Assembly (NCBI RefSeq): GCF_000002985.6 | Contig: NC_003283.11 | Coordinates: forward strand, 20,399,501 to 20,463,500 | Direction: 5' to 3' | DNA length: 64,000 nt | DNA from: Caenorhabditis elegans | Taxonomy: Eukaryota > Nematoda > Chromadorea > Rhabditida > Rhabditidae | Shown: positions 1 through 13,470 of the stretch, one piece after another | How positions within the stretch are numbered: the first letter of the stretch is position 1 | Layout: each line of letters starts with the position of its first letter | Translations under genes and position numbers: made by a program | The notes under the pieces: generated by a model | What the model was told of the DNA's origin: nothing | Seen by the model: the letters and a program-made list of their open reading frames with translations, nothing else | The model's database searches: none

Positions 1-149
1 GAAAATTCATATTTCCAACTAATTTTTCAGGAAATTATGAATTTTCCGACTTTTTAGGTCAGAATTTGGCGAAAAATCCGAATTTTGACCGTTTCTGGGT
101 CATTTTTCGTCGCGAAATTCAAATTTACAATTCAAATTTGAAAATTTAC

Positions 150-3100
150 CTGTGCAGCAGGCCTCTGGCTATAAGGACGTGTAATTCCAGCGGGGACCGA
201 TGCTGAAACAGGCTTATTCGGTTGCCGACGCTTCCACCCGTCAACTGATGCCATTTCATAAAAGAATCCATCCGAATTTGCATCATAATATCGCATTGTT
301 GGCTGCTGCTGCTGTTGTGGTGGTGGTGGTGCGTGGGCTCCTTGTGGGGCCTGAGAAGCCTGCTGTTGAGCCTGAAGTTGGAAGGCCTGTTGAAGGAAGG
401 CGGCCTGAGCGGCGGCGGCCTGGGCGGCGAGCAATTGGTTGTATTTTGAGGGTCCATTCACGTTCATATGAGCTACTTCCTGTAAAAATAGAGGGTTTTT
501 TTGCGTGATTTTGGGATGGAAAATCGAAAGCTATTTTTAATAAGAAAATTTAGTTTTCACACTGAAAATCGAGTTTTTGAGAATTTTTTGGGGTTTAATA
601 CGTGAAAATTTGAGATTTTTGAGGCTTTTAGGACAATTTAAATGAAAATTTAAAGTTTTTCTTCTATTTTCCGGGGTTTCATGTGAAAATTGGGGTTTTC
701 CAATGTTTTTTCACAAGAAAAATTGCCGGTAAATTGTCGGAATTAAAAATTTCCGGAAAAATGGCAAACCGGCAAATCGGCAAGTTGCCAGAAAATGAAA
801 ATTTCCGACAAATTGGCAAACCGGCAAATTACCGGAAAATGAAAATTTCCGGCAAATCAGCAAACCGGCAATTTGTTGAAAAAGAAAATTTCCGGCAAAT
901 TGGCAAATTGCCGAAAATGAAAATTTCCGGCAAATCGGCAAACCGCCAATTTGCCCCAAATGAAAATTCCCGGCAAATCGGCAAGTTGCCAGAATTGAAA
1001 ATTTCTGGGAAATCGGTTAATTGCCAGAAAATGAAAATTTCCGGCAAATCAGCAAACCGGCAATTTGTTGAAAAAGAAAATTTCCGGCAAATTGGCAAAT
1101 TGCCGAAAATGAAAATTTCCGGCAAATCGGCAAACCGCCAATTTGCCCCAAATGAAAATTCCCGGCAAATCGGCAAGTTGCCAGAATTGAAAATTTCTGG
1201 GAAATCAGTTAATTGCCAGAAAATGAAAATTTCCGGCAAATCAGCAAACCGGCAATTTGTTGAAAAAGAAAATTTCCGGCAAATTGGCAAGTTGCTGAAA
1301 TTTAAAATTTCCGGCAAATCGGCAAAAAAAGCGGCAAAAATATGGGTTTTTTTTTTTGGTTTTTTTGATACAAAAATCGTATTTTCTCGAGCACTTTAGC
1401 ATTTCCAGCAGTTTTGGCGAATTTTTTAAAACTAAAATTCGCATTTTCAGAGCTTTTTTCCGTAATTTTCAGAAAATTTCAGCGAGATTTCACAATTTTC
1501 AAATTTAAGCGAATTTTCAACTATTTTTCCTCCACTTTTCTCGAATTTTATTCATTTCATTTTTTTTTTTAAATGAAAATTTAAAGTTTTTCTTCTATTT
1601 TCCGGGGTTTCATGTGAAAATTGGGGTTTTCCAATGTTTTTTCACAAGAAAAATTGCCGGTAAATTGTCGGAATTAAAAATTTCCGGAAAAATGGCAAAC
1701 CGGCAAATCGGCAAGTTGCCAGAAAATGAAAATTTCCGACAAATTGGCAAACCGGCAAATTACCGGAAAATGAAAATTTCCGGCAAATCAGCAAACCGGC
1801 AATTTGTTGAAAAAGAAAATTTCCGGCAAATCGGCAAAAAAAGCGGCAAAAATATGGGTTTTTTTTTGGTTTTTTTGATACAAAAATCGTATTTTCTCGA
1901 GCACTTTAGCATTTCCAGCAGTTTTGGCGAATTTTTTAAAACTAAAATTCGCATTTTCAGAGCTTTTTTCCGTAATTTTCAGAAAATTTCAGCGAGATTT
2001 CACAATTTTCAAATTTAAGCGAATTTTCAACTATTTTTCCTCCACTTTTCTCGAATTTTATTCATTTCAAGTAGAAAAAAAATTGAAAATTTCAAGAATT
2101 TCAGTGCTTTTCTCCGTTTTTCGGTAATTTTTTCACATTTTTTCAGGCTCAATAGTTTCTTCAATGGCTTTGGGGCCGAAAAATTCCATTTTCAGAGCCT
2201 TTTTTCAGCTAAATTTCAATTTTTTCACATTTGAGTGAATTTTCAAGTATTTTTACCCAATTTTTTCGAATTTTTCGAATTTTTCTCTGTTTTTATGCAA
2301 TTTTTTCTCTAGATTTTTCTCGATTTTCAGTGACTTTTGTCATTTTTTTCATAAAATCTCACGGGGAACTCGAAAATTTGAGCCTTTTTCAGCTTTTTCG
2401 GTAATTTTCAGTTTTTCTCGGCTTAAAGTCCATTTTCAGCCCCTTTTCTCTAGTGAAAAAGTGTCAAAAACGTTCCATCAGTCCGAATAGACTTGTTTTT
2501 TCAATTTCTCTCGTGGGGGGCATTCTAAGAACGAGAAAAAGACGATCAAAACATACTCATCTCTTCTTCTTGTTTTTGTCATTAAGATGGTCATTCACAA
2601 AAAGAAGAAGGAAAAAACGAGTTTTCATGGGAAATTATGAACTTTTTCAGGGGAAAAATTGACTGGGGAATTGACAAGAAAAAGCTTGAAAATAGTTGGA
2701 AATTCGAGTTTTTTGGAGAAAATTGACAAGAAAATCAGCTTTTAAGCTTTAAAAAGCCTGAAATTGAACTTTTTCAGTGAATATTGATGTAAATTAGACG
2801 GAAAATCTTGAAAATAAATGGAAATTCGAGTTTTCTTGAAAAAAATCACTGGAAAACAGGTTTTTTTGGTGGCCGCAAATAGCTTGAAACAGTAAAAATT
2901 TCAGGTTTTTCAGTGAAAATTGACGTAAATTAACCGAAAAAGCTTGAAAATAGTTAGAAATTCCCCTTTTCAGTGAAAATTGACGTTAATTAGCCGGAAA
3001 AGCTTCGAATCAGTCAGAAATTTCATTTTTTCAATGAAATTTGACTTATAATCAGTTTTTTGGCTTACAAAAGGCTTGAAAATGTCTAAAATACCAATTT

Positions 3101-6100
3101 TTAGTGAAAATTTAAGTAAATTAGCCAGAAAGCTTGAAAGTAGTTAGAAATACCATTTTTCAGTGAAAATTGACGTAAATTAGCCGGAAAAGCTTCGAAT
3201 CAGTCAGAAATTTCATTTTTTCAATGAATTTTGACTTATAAATTGTGAAAATTAGCTAGAAACACCAAAAAACTGTCGAAAAATGTACTTTTTTCTGATT
3301 GAAAATCGTTGGAAAAAAAAAAGAAAATTATCCATTTTTATTCAAAATATCAGTGCAATCTTCACAAACTCTTCACAGAATTCTCATATTTTAGCCCCCT
3401 TTCTCACTGAAATTACCCCTCCAAGTTCCGTTGAACTCCGAGTCACATGGGCTCATTGAGCATTCGCAGAGCTTTCAGAGAATGAGGGAGAGAGATTCAG
3501 AGAAAAGCGCGCTTGTTTTTCAGCACTTTCAGACCCAGAAGCAATCGGAAAAATGAGTCATTTGTGAGGAGGTTCTTGGAAAAAAATGGGAATTTTCCGG
3601 GAATTTGGGATATTTTTTATGGGAAAAAGTGAATTTTCTAGCCGTAAATCAAATTTTTTAGACAATTTTCTATGCAAAAATGAAAAAAAATTACTTTAAG
3701 TCAACTTTCCAGCTAAAAAACAGGTTTTCAGACACTTTTCAAGCTAAAAATCCGTTCTTTAGATTATTTTCATCCACAAAATCAGGTTTTCAGCCAATTT
3801 TCCAGCTAAAAATCCATTTTTCTTCCATATTTTCTTCCAAAAAGTAAGCTTTACCGACACTTTTCTAGCCGAAAATCAAATTTTTAGAATTATCTATGCA
3901 ACAACCTTATTTCCAGTCAAATTTCCAGCTAAAAAACCAATTTTCAAGCAATTTTGAAGCTAAAAATTAGGTTTCCAGTCACCTTTTGTAGCTAAAAATT
4001 TGGATTTTACAGGAAATTTCCTACTTTTCCAGCCCCTCCGTGTTGAAAATTCAAAAATGGTCCAGTGAGGCCAAAGAGCTTTAGAATACGTCTGAGAGCT
4101 CCAAAGTACATGTGCTCTTTCTCCGGATACATATATATTCTGAGCTGTTTCTGTGTGCTCAATTCCAGTAAAAGGACGATGTGTTCTTAAAGTGCAATAC
4201 AATGACTTCAGAGACTTGTCGGAAGTACCCAAAAATGAGCAATTTGTCGGCGGAAAAAGGAGCTCAAAGATCGAAAATTGGGCCGAAACACGTGGAAAAA
4301 TACATATTTTCAGCTCAAAAATCGTAAAAAAAATAGCTTGAAATCACTTCAAAAATTCAGTTTTTGGACGAAAATTAGGCCAAAAATGCACACTTTTGTA
4401 GCTGAAAAGCTCAACATTTTAAAAATTTCCAGTCGAAAAAGTGGAAAATTTTAAAACTTCACGTGAAAATCTACAGTTTTCAATCAATTTTCTCCAAATT
4501 TTCCGATAAAATCTCGGAGTTCAGTCAAATTTCTGGAATTTTTCACTAAAATTTGAAATTTTCAGCCGATTTTACTGAAAATTCTTTTTTTTTCCAGCTT
4601 TTCATAGGAATTTTAAAAATTTTCAGGCGATTCAAGCGAAAATTCAGATTTTTTTTTTAAATTCAGATAATTTAATAAAATTTTCGCCGAAATTTTAATT
4701 TTTTCAAATTTCAGTCAAAATCTACAATTTTTAATAGATTTTTCTCGATTTTTTCAGAAAATTTTCAGAAAAACCTTCAGTTTTTAACCAAATAACGAAA
4801 ATACCAGTTTTTAACACCGATTTTCCTCAAATTTTACATAGAAATTTGAGATTTTAAGCCGATTTTAGGGAAAATTCTCCAGTTTTTGACCAATTTTCAG
4901 CCGATTTTTTCCGAATTTCAGTCAGAATCTTCAGTATTCAGACCGATTTTCTCGATTTTTTTCCACTAAAATACTCAATTTTCAGCCAAATTTTTCAAAT
5001 TTTCAGCAGAAAAATCGCGTACCGAATCTTTTCCAGCACTTTTATGTACCGCCTGATTCGGTTGCCTTCTCCTCCATCCTTTTGCACCATTTTGTTCGTA
5101 ATAATATCCATCAGTTGCAACGTCATAGAACCAATATTCCTCATTATTATTGCCGTTAGCTGTAGTAGTGGCGGCTGAAATTCCTGGTGTGGCACAGCTT
5201 GGGGCTCCTGATGACGTCAGAGCAGTGGCTGAAAATTGGGTGAATTTTTGAATATTTGGAGGTTTTTTTTAGTGAAAAATTTGAATTTTTCAGTTTTTTT
5301 TTTGTTGATATTTTCAGTTATAAAATTGAATTTTCGGCTAGAATTTCAAATTTTTAGTCAGAAATTTGAATTTTCTGTCATAAAATTGAATTTTCAGTCA
5401 GAAATTTGAATTTTTCAGTCAGAAATTTGAATTTTTCAGTCAAAATTTGAACTTTTAGTCAAAAATTTGAATTTAATTCAAAATTTGAATTTTTTGTCAT
5501 AAAATTGAATTTTCAGTCAAAATTTGAATTTTTCAGTCAAAATTTGAATTTGAAACTGAAAATTTTGAATTTTTCATACAAAATTTGAGCTTTTCAATCA
5601 GAAAATTGAAGTTTTAGGGAAAAATTTGAAATTTTGGGTCAAAAATTTGAATATTTTCATCGAAAATTCGAGCTTTCAGTCAAAATTTGAATTTTTTAGT
5701 CAGAAAATTGAATTTTTAGTCATGAAATTTGAATTTTCAGTCAGAAATTTGAATTTTCAGTCAGAAATTTGAAATTTCAGACAGAAAATCGAACTTTTAG
5801 TCAGAAAATTGAATTTTCAGTCAGAAAATTGAATTTTTAGGGAAAAATTTGAACATTTTCATCGAAAATTCGAACTTTCAGTCAAAATTTGAATTTTTAG
5901 TCAGACACTTGAATTTTTCAGTCAGAAATTTCAATTTTCAGTCAAAATTTGAATTTTCAGTCAGAAATTTGAACTTTCAGTTAAAAATAATTATTTTTTG
6001 AGGTAAATTCAAATTTTCAGGGGGAATTTGAATTTTTAGTAAAAAATTACAATATTAAGCTGGAATTTCGATTTTTGCATTAAAAAAATTGTTTTTTCCG

Positions 6101-8852
6101 GAGCAATTTTTAGTTTTTCAGCTAGAAATTTCGAATTTTCACAGAAAATTCCGATCATAGCCTAAATTTTATCGAAAAAATCTTCATTTTCCAGTCATTT
6201 TTCTCGATTTTTTCCCAAATTTTTTGTATTTTTCAGCCAAAAAATAAAATAAAAACTCACAAATAATAGCTGTGCCTTCTTCTGAACTTTCACTCATAGC
6301 CTGACTTCCACCGAATGCTTCTTTCCGTGTGGTTCCCTGTTGACTCAACGTTTTTCGATATCGTTTTTGCTTTTTTTGCTGCTGTTGCTGTTGTTGTTGA
6401 AATTGTTGCTGAGCCGATGGTGTTGTCGATTTTGAGTCTGAAGAATGAAAATTGAATAAATTGCGGGATTTTTCAGGGGGAAAACGGTTAAAAAATCGAA
6501 TTTTTAAGGTCAAATTTTGAAAAAAAAAAGTTAGAATCAAAATTTTGTGGCCAATTTTCAGCAAAAAAAGTCGATTTTCTAGCAAAAAATAGCATTTCTA
6601 GGGCGAAATTTGTGTTGGAAATCAGATTTTCAGCAAAACATGCAATTTTTTAACTCAAAAATTGATTTAAAAATTAAAAAAAGAAATATATAAAAACTTC
6701 TGACTGAAATTTTAAAAATTTTTGACTAAAAATTAAGATTTTTTACTGAAAATTCAAATTTTGACAGAAAATTCAAATTTTTGACTGAAAATTCAAAATT
6801 TCTACTGAAAATTCAAATTTCTGACTAAAAATTCAAATTTCATGACTAAAAATTCAAATTTCATGACTAAAAATTCAAATTTTTGACTGAAAATTCAAAA
6901 TTTCTACTGAAAATTCAAATTTCTGAGGGAAAATTCAAATTTCCTGGAAAATTTTCAATTAAAAGGCAAATTTCCAGACAAAAATGCCAAAAATATTGTT
7001 GAAATTCGAATTTTCGAATTATTTTCAGTTCTTCAGAATTTTCGAATTATTTTTCAAAAAATGTGAATTTCAAGCTGAAAATCTTACATTTTAGCGAAAA
7101 TGTGTAATTTTTTTTCCAAAAAGCTTAGATTTTCAGTCAAAAATAGCAATTTGAAGCTGCGGCGAATTTTTAATTTTTTAATCTTTTAAATCAAAATTTG
7201 GGGAATTTTTTAATTTTTTTTTTGATTTACGGCAATTTCAAGATGAAAAGCTTCGATTTTCAGGTGGAAAATTGAAATTTTCAGGTGGAAAACTTGAATT
7301 TCAGACAATTCAAGGAGGCTTTTTTGATCTTTTTAGCTCTAAAAACTTCAAATTTGACCAAATTTTCAAGTTTTTCAGGTTGAAAATCTCGTTTTTTCAG
7401 CTTTTAACGTCGAAAAATCCCGACCAAAAAGTGATATAACAGCAGCAGCAGAAGCCTAAACCAGGAACTTCTTCTTCTTCTTCTTCTAATGACGAGAAAA
7501 AGTCGCGGAAAAAGGATGGAAAATCCAGTTTCCAGGATGCTTCTGCTGGTAGAACACTATCCAACCCCTTCACCGAGAGAGAGAGTGAGAGAGAAACAGA
7601 GAAATTATGGGAAAAAACGACGACGAAGAAGAAGAAGACAGGCAGGCAGGCGATCACTTGAAGAAAATCTTCCAAAAAAAAGAAGAAAATATGGTGTCGA
7701 GGAACTGTTGTTTCTGAGGGTTTTTGGAGGAAAAATAGGGAAAAAATGACTGAAAATCCAGGTTTTGGGCGGAAAATGCAATATTTGCACTGAAAAAGCT
7801 TCCAAAATCAAAGCTTCCGGGGTTAAAATCTATGAAAATTGGATTTTTTATAGCGAATAATCTCTTTAACCCCGATTTTCAGAAGGAAAAAGTGCTGAAA
7901 ATCACATTTTTGAACTGAAAAAGTGCTTGAAATTGGATTTTCCAGATAAGAAACTGCCTAAAAATTAGATTTTCAGGTAGAAAAATGAACAAAAAGCTAC
8001 TTTTCTCGGCGAAAAAGTATTGTAACTCCAACGTTCATATAGAAAAAGTGCTGAAAAGCACATTTTCAGAAGGAAAAAGTTCTGAAAATCGCATTTTTGA
8101 ACTGAAAAAGTGCTTGAAATTGGATTTTCCAGATAAGAAACTGTCTAAAAAATAGATTTTCACATAGAAAAATGAACAAAAAGCTACTTTTCTCGGCGGA
8201 AAAGTATTGAAACTCCAATTTTCCTACAAGAATGTTACTTCATATAGAAAAAGGGCTGAAAATCGCATTTTTCGGTCGAAAAATGTGCTTAAAAGCGAAT
8301 TTTTCAATGGGAAAACGCTTTGAAATCGAATTTTCGGTTGTTGCGAAAACTGACTGAAAATCGGAAATTTAAATAGAAATTTTTAGTAAAACCTGATTTT
8401 CAGGCGGAAACTGTGATGAAAACTCAATTTTGGGTGGAAAAAATCACCGAAAATCCAAAATTTCCACAAATTTTCCAAATTTTTGGCTCATTTTCAGCCG
8501 ATTTTCTCGACTTTCAGGCCATTTTTCAACAAATTTCAACGATTTTTTACTTATTTTCGGTCAATTTTTTCGACTTCTGGCTCATTTACAGGCATTTTTC
8601 CTCGATTTTTAACTCATTTTCAGCCAAATTTCTCGTTTTTTAACTCATTTTGACCGTAAAACTCACCATCAGACGATGAATTCCGCCTAACTTGCATCAT
8701 TTGCTGCTGCTGCTTCTCAAAAATGCCCGTACGATCCATAAACCATGCCAGCGTCTTTGTGCCACGTGGCATTCCTGGCGGCTCGTTTTGTCGCATTTCA
8801 AATGTCGATTGGTGGGTAGATGTAGTAGTTGAGTGAGTAATTTTGAATTTTT
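150..8852 (-). CDS. Gln/Ala-rich protein with a duplicated tyrosine-rich motif (partial, four exons)
   Basis: Four exons join in frame: 8667-8852, 6261-6437, 5023-5228 and 150-479, with TTNCAG-like acceptors, GT donors and junction phases 1, 1 and 0; about 299 residues are visible. In order: a Ser/Thr-rich start, a segment with PRGTKTLAWFMDRTGIF, a poly-Gln then Lys/Arg-rich stretch, and two copies of a tyrosine-rich motif. Copy one reads YDVATDGYYYEQNG then GWRRRQPN; copy two reads YDANSDGFFYEMAS then GWKRRQPN, after an Ala/Gln-rich tract and four prolines. A donor at 149 shows the gene continues left of the window, and the entry phase at 8852 requires at least one more upstream exon, which I could not locate. 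I do not recognise the family and see no catalytic motif. Low-complexity Q/A tracts next to basic segments would fit a nucleic-acid-associated or scaffold protein, but that is inference. Confidence 0.72.
641..2069. repeat. Tandem segmental duplication carrying a GCAAATTGCCGG-type minisatellite
   Basis: A block at 641-1559 is repeated almost exactly at 1572-2069. Both start AATGAAAATTTAAAG and end at CTCGAATTTTATTCATTTCA, with the same internal order. The right copy is about 420 nt shorter because most of the internal minisatellite (GGCAAATCGGCAAACCGGC-like units) is missing. In the left copy the minisatellite contains a longer unit of about 191 nt repeated in tandem (from about 840 and about 1031). 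The block lies in an intron of the Gln/Ala-rich gene. Open frames across it are repeat artefacts. Confidence 0.9.
2700..3250. repeat. Imperfect tandem repeat (CAGTGAAAATTGACGTAAAT units)
   Basis: Several copies of a roughly 60-190 nt unit containing TTTTCAGTGAAAATTGACG, AGCCGGAAAAGCTT and GAATCAGTCAGAAATTTCA are visible; the stretches near 2960-3060 and 3150-3245 are nearly identical. The rest of this intron (2070-5022) is AT-rich, full of TTTTCAGCC-like words, and shows no exon I could support. Confidence 0.6.
5330..5995. repeat. Short tandem repeat, TTTGAATTTTCAGTCAGAAA type
   Basis: About thirty degenerate copies of a 17-20 nt unit (TTTGAATTTTTCAGTCAGAAA and variants with GTCAAAA) fill most of the intron between 5229 and 6260. 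The repeated CAG words resemble splice acceptors but no exon follows. Confidence 0.75.
6690..6960. repeat. Short tandem repeat, ACTGAAAATTCAAATTTCTG type
   Basis: About a dozen units of GACTRAAAATTCAAATTT run through this stretch. The unit is the reverse complement of the one at 5330-5995, so two intron arrays of one repeat lie in opposite orientation on either side of the exon at 6261-6437. Confidence 0.7.
7880..8226. repeat. Two-copy direct repeat
   Basis: The stretch from GAAGGAAAAAGTGCTGAAAA at about 7882 to about 8030 recurs at about 8065-8226 with the same landmarks in order: GAACTGAAAAAGTGCTTG, TTGGATTTTCCAGATAAG, ATGAACAAAAAGCTAC and TTTTCTCGGCG. It lies in an intron of the Gln/Ala-rich gene. 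Confidence 0.7.
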
Positions 8853-11653
8853 CTGTAAAAAAAATGGAATTTTCAAGTGAAAAATGGGGAAAAATGCTCA
8901 AAAATTGAAGAAAATTCGAAAAAATACTAAAAATTGTGCAAAAATCTAAAATTTTCAAGGTTTTGGCGAAAAAAATTCCTAAAAAATCGAAAAATATGAG
9001 AAAATCTAGATATTGGAATTTTTCGAATTTTTCTGCTCAAAAAAATGCAAAAAAATTTTAGAAAATTTATGTAAATTCTCAAAAAATCTGCCTTTTTTTC
9101 AAGTTTTTACCCAAAAAAGCTCGAAATTTCCGCGACTTTTTATCAAAAAAAAATCTGGAAAAGCTCAATTTTCAGCTCTAAAAATTGCTCATTTGCTCGC
9201 GGAGCCCCCATATAAGGAGGGCGGAGCGAAGCGAACAACATGTATCACGTGGAACACGCCCGGGGAGAAAGAGCGGTGAGCAAGGAAGTGAGCAAAGCTC
9301 AAGGAGCTCTCACTGACCACAAATATGGGACATTCTCGAGTTTCAGACAACATTTTCATTGCGAAATGAAGTGAAAATCTAGAGATTTGAGAGAAAACTG
9401 CCGAAAAAATTCACTTAGAAATTAGGAAATTCCTCAAAAATTCAAGAAAATTTCTCTAAATCCATGAAGTTTTGACGAATTTCACCCAAAAAACGAGAAA
9501 TTTGAGATAAATTCATTCGGAAATCAGGAAATTCCTCAAAAATCCAAGAAATTTAGGCAATTTTCACAAAAAAATCCAGAAATTCGAGTGAAAACTCTTC
9601 AAAAACCAGAAAAATTCCAGAATTGTAGAGTCCAACCAATTCCAGACAACTCCTCTGCTCTCTGAGCTCTCTGCGCTAAACCGAAAAGAGCACAGCTGCT
9701 GCTCGGGGCTCCGCCTGTTTTCAGAGAGAGGGCAGCTGGCGGCGGCACAGAGAGAGAATAGGAAATTGAGGTCAACTGCCCTTTTGTCCAGTGAATGGAT
9801 GATGGTCCGTGGTCTCTGTGGCTCTGAGCACTTTCAGAGAGCAGACACGAAAAGTGCAAAATGGCAAAAGCCTTGAAAAATCGAGTTTTGCACTGAAAAC
9901 CATATTTTCTAGACGGAAATTGGCTTTTTTCCGGATTTTTCGGCTCAAAAAACGGAGAAAATGTCGATTTTTTTTTTGAGAAATCGTTTTTTCAAGCTAA
10001 AAAACCGAATTTTCTACTGAAATTGGCTCAAAAACGGTCAAAGTTCAAAAATTGAAGCTTTTTTTCTCTTCTACGGGCACTTTTTAAGCCGGAAGTTCGA
10101 GAGGCTGTGGGAGAAAACCAGCTGACTAGCCGCTCTGTTTTTCTCTGCCCCCCGTTCGTTCTCTGTCTCACGAGGAACACATAAAGCTTATGCATTTTCA
10201 GAGAATTCACTTTTCAGACACAAATGACGCATCTGAGGGCGTCTACGTGCAGGTTCAGCGGGGAGGAGAAGCTGGAATTTAAGACTTTTCTAGGCGAATT
10301 GGAGAAAATTGGACTTTTTCCATTTTCAAGCTCTAAGTCCACAATAAATTAGGCCAAAATTGCAAATTCTCGATTCAAGAAAAATTCCAAAAGGCTCGAA
10401 AAGTCAGAAGAAAATCTCAAAATTTGTCATTTTTCGAGCTCTAACACTGACAGGCAGTTCTAGACTTTTTGGTCCAACTTGTGAAATTTGGCGATTCGAG
10501 AAATACCAGAAACTCGGTAAATTAGAAAATCGAAATATTCCACTTTCCAACACTAATGGAGCTATTCAAGTAGTGTCGGAAAACGAAAAAGTGTAATAAA
10601 ACACATAATAATATGTATTTTAATACAGTTGTGACGCCTTAATTGTATTGAATACATTTTTCAGCATTAATTGAAAAACCCCATAAGTCAGCTGAAGTAG
10701 ATCAAAACTGCCAAAGTTCAGAAATCTCCAAACGACTCGGAAAGTCCGTTTTTCGAGCTCCAAAAGTCCTTCAGACCATCAAAAATTCAGAGCTAAACAG
10801 CTGGACTGCCCTTGTGGTCTGGAACACACACACACACATTTTCAGCCAAGACGAGAGAAAAGTGACGCATCACAGAGACGAACACTGCCAGCCATCTGTG
10901 TGTGTCAAATCTGCCCTTTTCTTCCTCCTCCTCCTTCATCTCCTCCCTACAACCACCCTTCCAACCAATTTCTCGTCGCATTTCGAACGGGAAACAAGGC
11001 GGGTGGGGTATCATGTATATGGCGGCGGGCAGAGAAGAGGGGGTTGTAATAAAGTAATAAAACGATAAAGCGTTCGCCTCTCTCGCCCGCCCGCTTCGTC
11101 GTTCTTTTTTTTCTTCATTACCAATCATTATTACATGTTTTCTATGCGTGTGTAGTGAACAACATCGCCTTTTTAAGCCTTTTCATGGGGCAGGTAGGCA
11201 GGCTGGCGGTGTGTGACACACAACAATAGAATCATGATGACGTGGCAATGTGAATTGACGTCTTTGGAAGAGAAGACAGGTGAAACATCTGTTAGTTACA
11301 GATGGATGGATGACGTGGCAGATTGCATCGATAATTGGCACGTAATTTTTTGGGGAAATTGTGGCCAAGTACAGCTCGAAAATGTGCATTTTGGCTAAAA
11401 ATGACCAAAAATTCGATGATTTTCGACTTTTTGAGGCAATTATTCAAAATTGCTCTTTACAGTGGAATGACACACAATTGTGTGCAAATTTTGGTCAAAA
11501 ATGACTCAAAATTTGTGGTTGTCTGTTTTTTTTTTTTGAAAATTGCAGACTTTCACTAAAACTTGATCGAGACGGCAAATATTTTGCGCAAAATTGACAC
11601 CATTTCATGGTAAAATCACATTTTTTCAGCCAAACGACTAGAAAACGACCATA

Positions 11654-11837
11654 CACGTGGTGTCAGACTGTCCCATTTCGGGTTGATCTACGTAGATCTA
11701 CGAGAATTGCGGGACTTGAGACGCAGAGTGGCTCAACTGATTTCGCATGGTTAAGAAAGTGCTGACATCACATTTTTTGTGCGAAAAATTCCCGCATTTT
11801 TTTGTAGGTCAAACCGTGTTGGGGCATCTCAGGACCA
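11654..11837. mobile_element. Palindromic MITE-like element, family A, copy 1
   Basis: The element begins CACGTGGTGTCAGACTGTCC and has TTTCGGGTTGATCTACGTAG on the left. On the right it has the inverted match TTTTTTGTAGGTCAAACC, ending GGGGCATCTCAGGACC. The core carries GAGACGCAGAG, AACTGATTTCGCATGG and GCTGACATCACATTTTT. Inverted ends and about 184 nt length fit a non-autonomous DNA transposon remnant. Confidence 0.75.
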
Positions 11838-13470
11838 TACAAGATTGTTTAGAATCCATTTTTGGCTCAAAATGGCAGATTTTTAAGCTTTCGAATTAGT
11901 AGAAACTGCAATTTCAAACCAAAAGGTGGAAGTTCGATTGAAATGATACTTGGCATAAAAAATGGTAAAAAATACTTCATTTTTAGCTCAAAGTGCTACA
12001 AAATGCAGCTTTTAAGACCAACGGCTCAGAAATCAAAAGTAGTTGAAAATGGCCAATTTTCGACTCAAAATTAGTCATGGCAACCAACCGTGTGAGAGAT
12101 GGGGGATAGATAGCCGTAATTACGGGATTATCCAACATCTGCAGAGTGAGTGTGGGCTCTCACTAACCTCCAAACCTCCTTTCTCCCAATCGTACTAGTA
12201 CAAATACAGATGTTTGTGCTAGCGACAGGTGGTTGGGAACCAGTGGGGTTGAAGAGCATGACACTGTAAATATAGAAATGTATATGTACAGTCGTTTTTT
12301 TTGTTCCGCTGCTATTTGCGGAGAAAAACGACGGAATGTTATGATCGACGAGGAATCGAAAATCGGAGAAATAACACATAGACACACCGAAATTTGAATA
12401 AAATCGGGGTCTTGTGATTCAACGGAATTCGAACAATTTTTTTTGGAAATTGTGTCCGTCGGCAGAAAAATTGACTGAAAACTCGACCATGGGCATCGAA
12501 AAATGAGCATTTTCTTCAAAAGCTCGATAAATTCGGCCTAAATCCAAAGTTTTAGGATTTTTGAGGCCTGAATTGGGATACAGCAACTTTTTTCGGAAAA
12601 ATACATTTTTCAACGAAAAATAATACATGAAATTGGCTCAAACGCTTCAAATCAGATTTTTACAGATCTTTGAGCCAAATTTGAGCTGAAATTCTGCAAT
12701 TTTTGCACAGAGAAGTTTGCTCAAAGACGGCTTCAAATTGGAATTAGGACCAACATTTTGGGATTTTTGACAAAAAATGGCCCGACTTCAGCCGAAGCGC
12801 TCATAATTCAAAAAAATAGGTCAAAGTAGATGAAAGTCACGTGAACACAACTGTCAAGAAAATGACACTCCTGCGCCAATCAACACTGATAAGAGATAAC
12901 GAACGGTTTGGTTTTTGTTCATCTTCCGCTATTGGAGAAGAGTCGCAAAAAAACTTGCGGAAATTGATTGGAGCCCCTAGTCTGGAAATAGGCAGAAGCT
13001 GGAGCACAAGCTTGCTCTCTCGAGGACATAATAAGGACTACAACGTGATCAAAACTCGGGGAGAAAAGAGAGCCCTGCTTGTTCTGCCGACTAATGAGGA
13101 AGCACGAGGTATTTGAACGGATACTCGAAAAAGGGTCAAAATTTGAGGAATAAGGGGTTTTTTCTAACAGAAAATCGGGTTTACAGGGTTTCAGCTATAA
13201 ATAAAATGAGGAAATCTAAAAATTCGGCACTTTTTAGCCATTTTTCTCTGCATAACTAAAACAAAGCTCCAAAAAATCAGTGGAAATGCGGAAATAATAC
13301 TAATAATCATGTGATTAAGGCAATAACAATGGAAATTTTGCACCTGGTAGCCGAGTTTTTTTTTTCCAATTTCCGGTGCAAAAACCGACTTGACAACTGA
13401 TGAGAAATGTGAAAATAGACGAATTTTTCGAAATGTCGAGCCGAATTTGTTGTAAATTTTTTGATCAAAC

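Noticed and set aside
683..1399. Long open frame with repeated ENFRQIGKLP-like peptides, and its counterpart 1614-2018
   Set aside because: The frame runs through the minisatellite; open frames exist on both strands and arise from the repeat unit having no stop. No splice or start evidence.
12841..13116. Plus-strand frame of 91 codons
   Set aside because: The composition is somewhat natural but there is no family resemblance, no neighbouring exon and no conserved motif; left out as unsupported.
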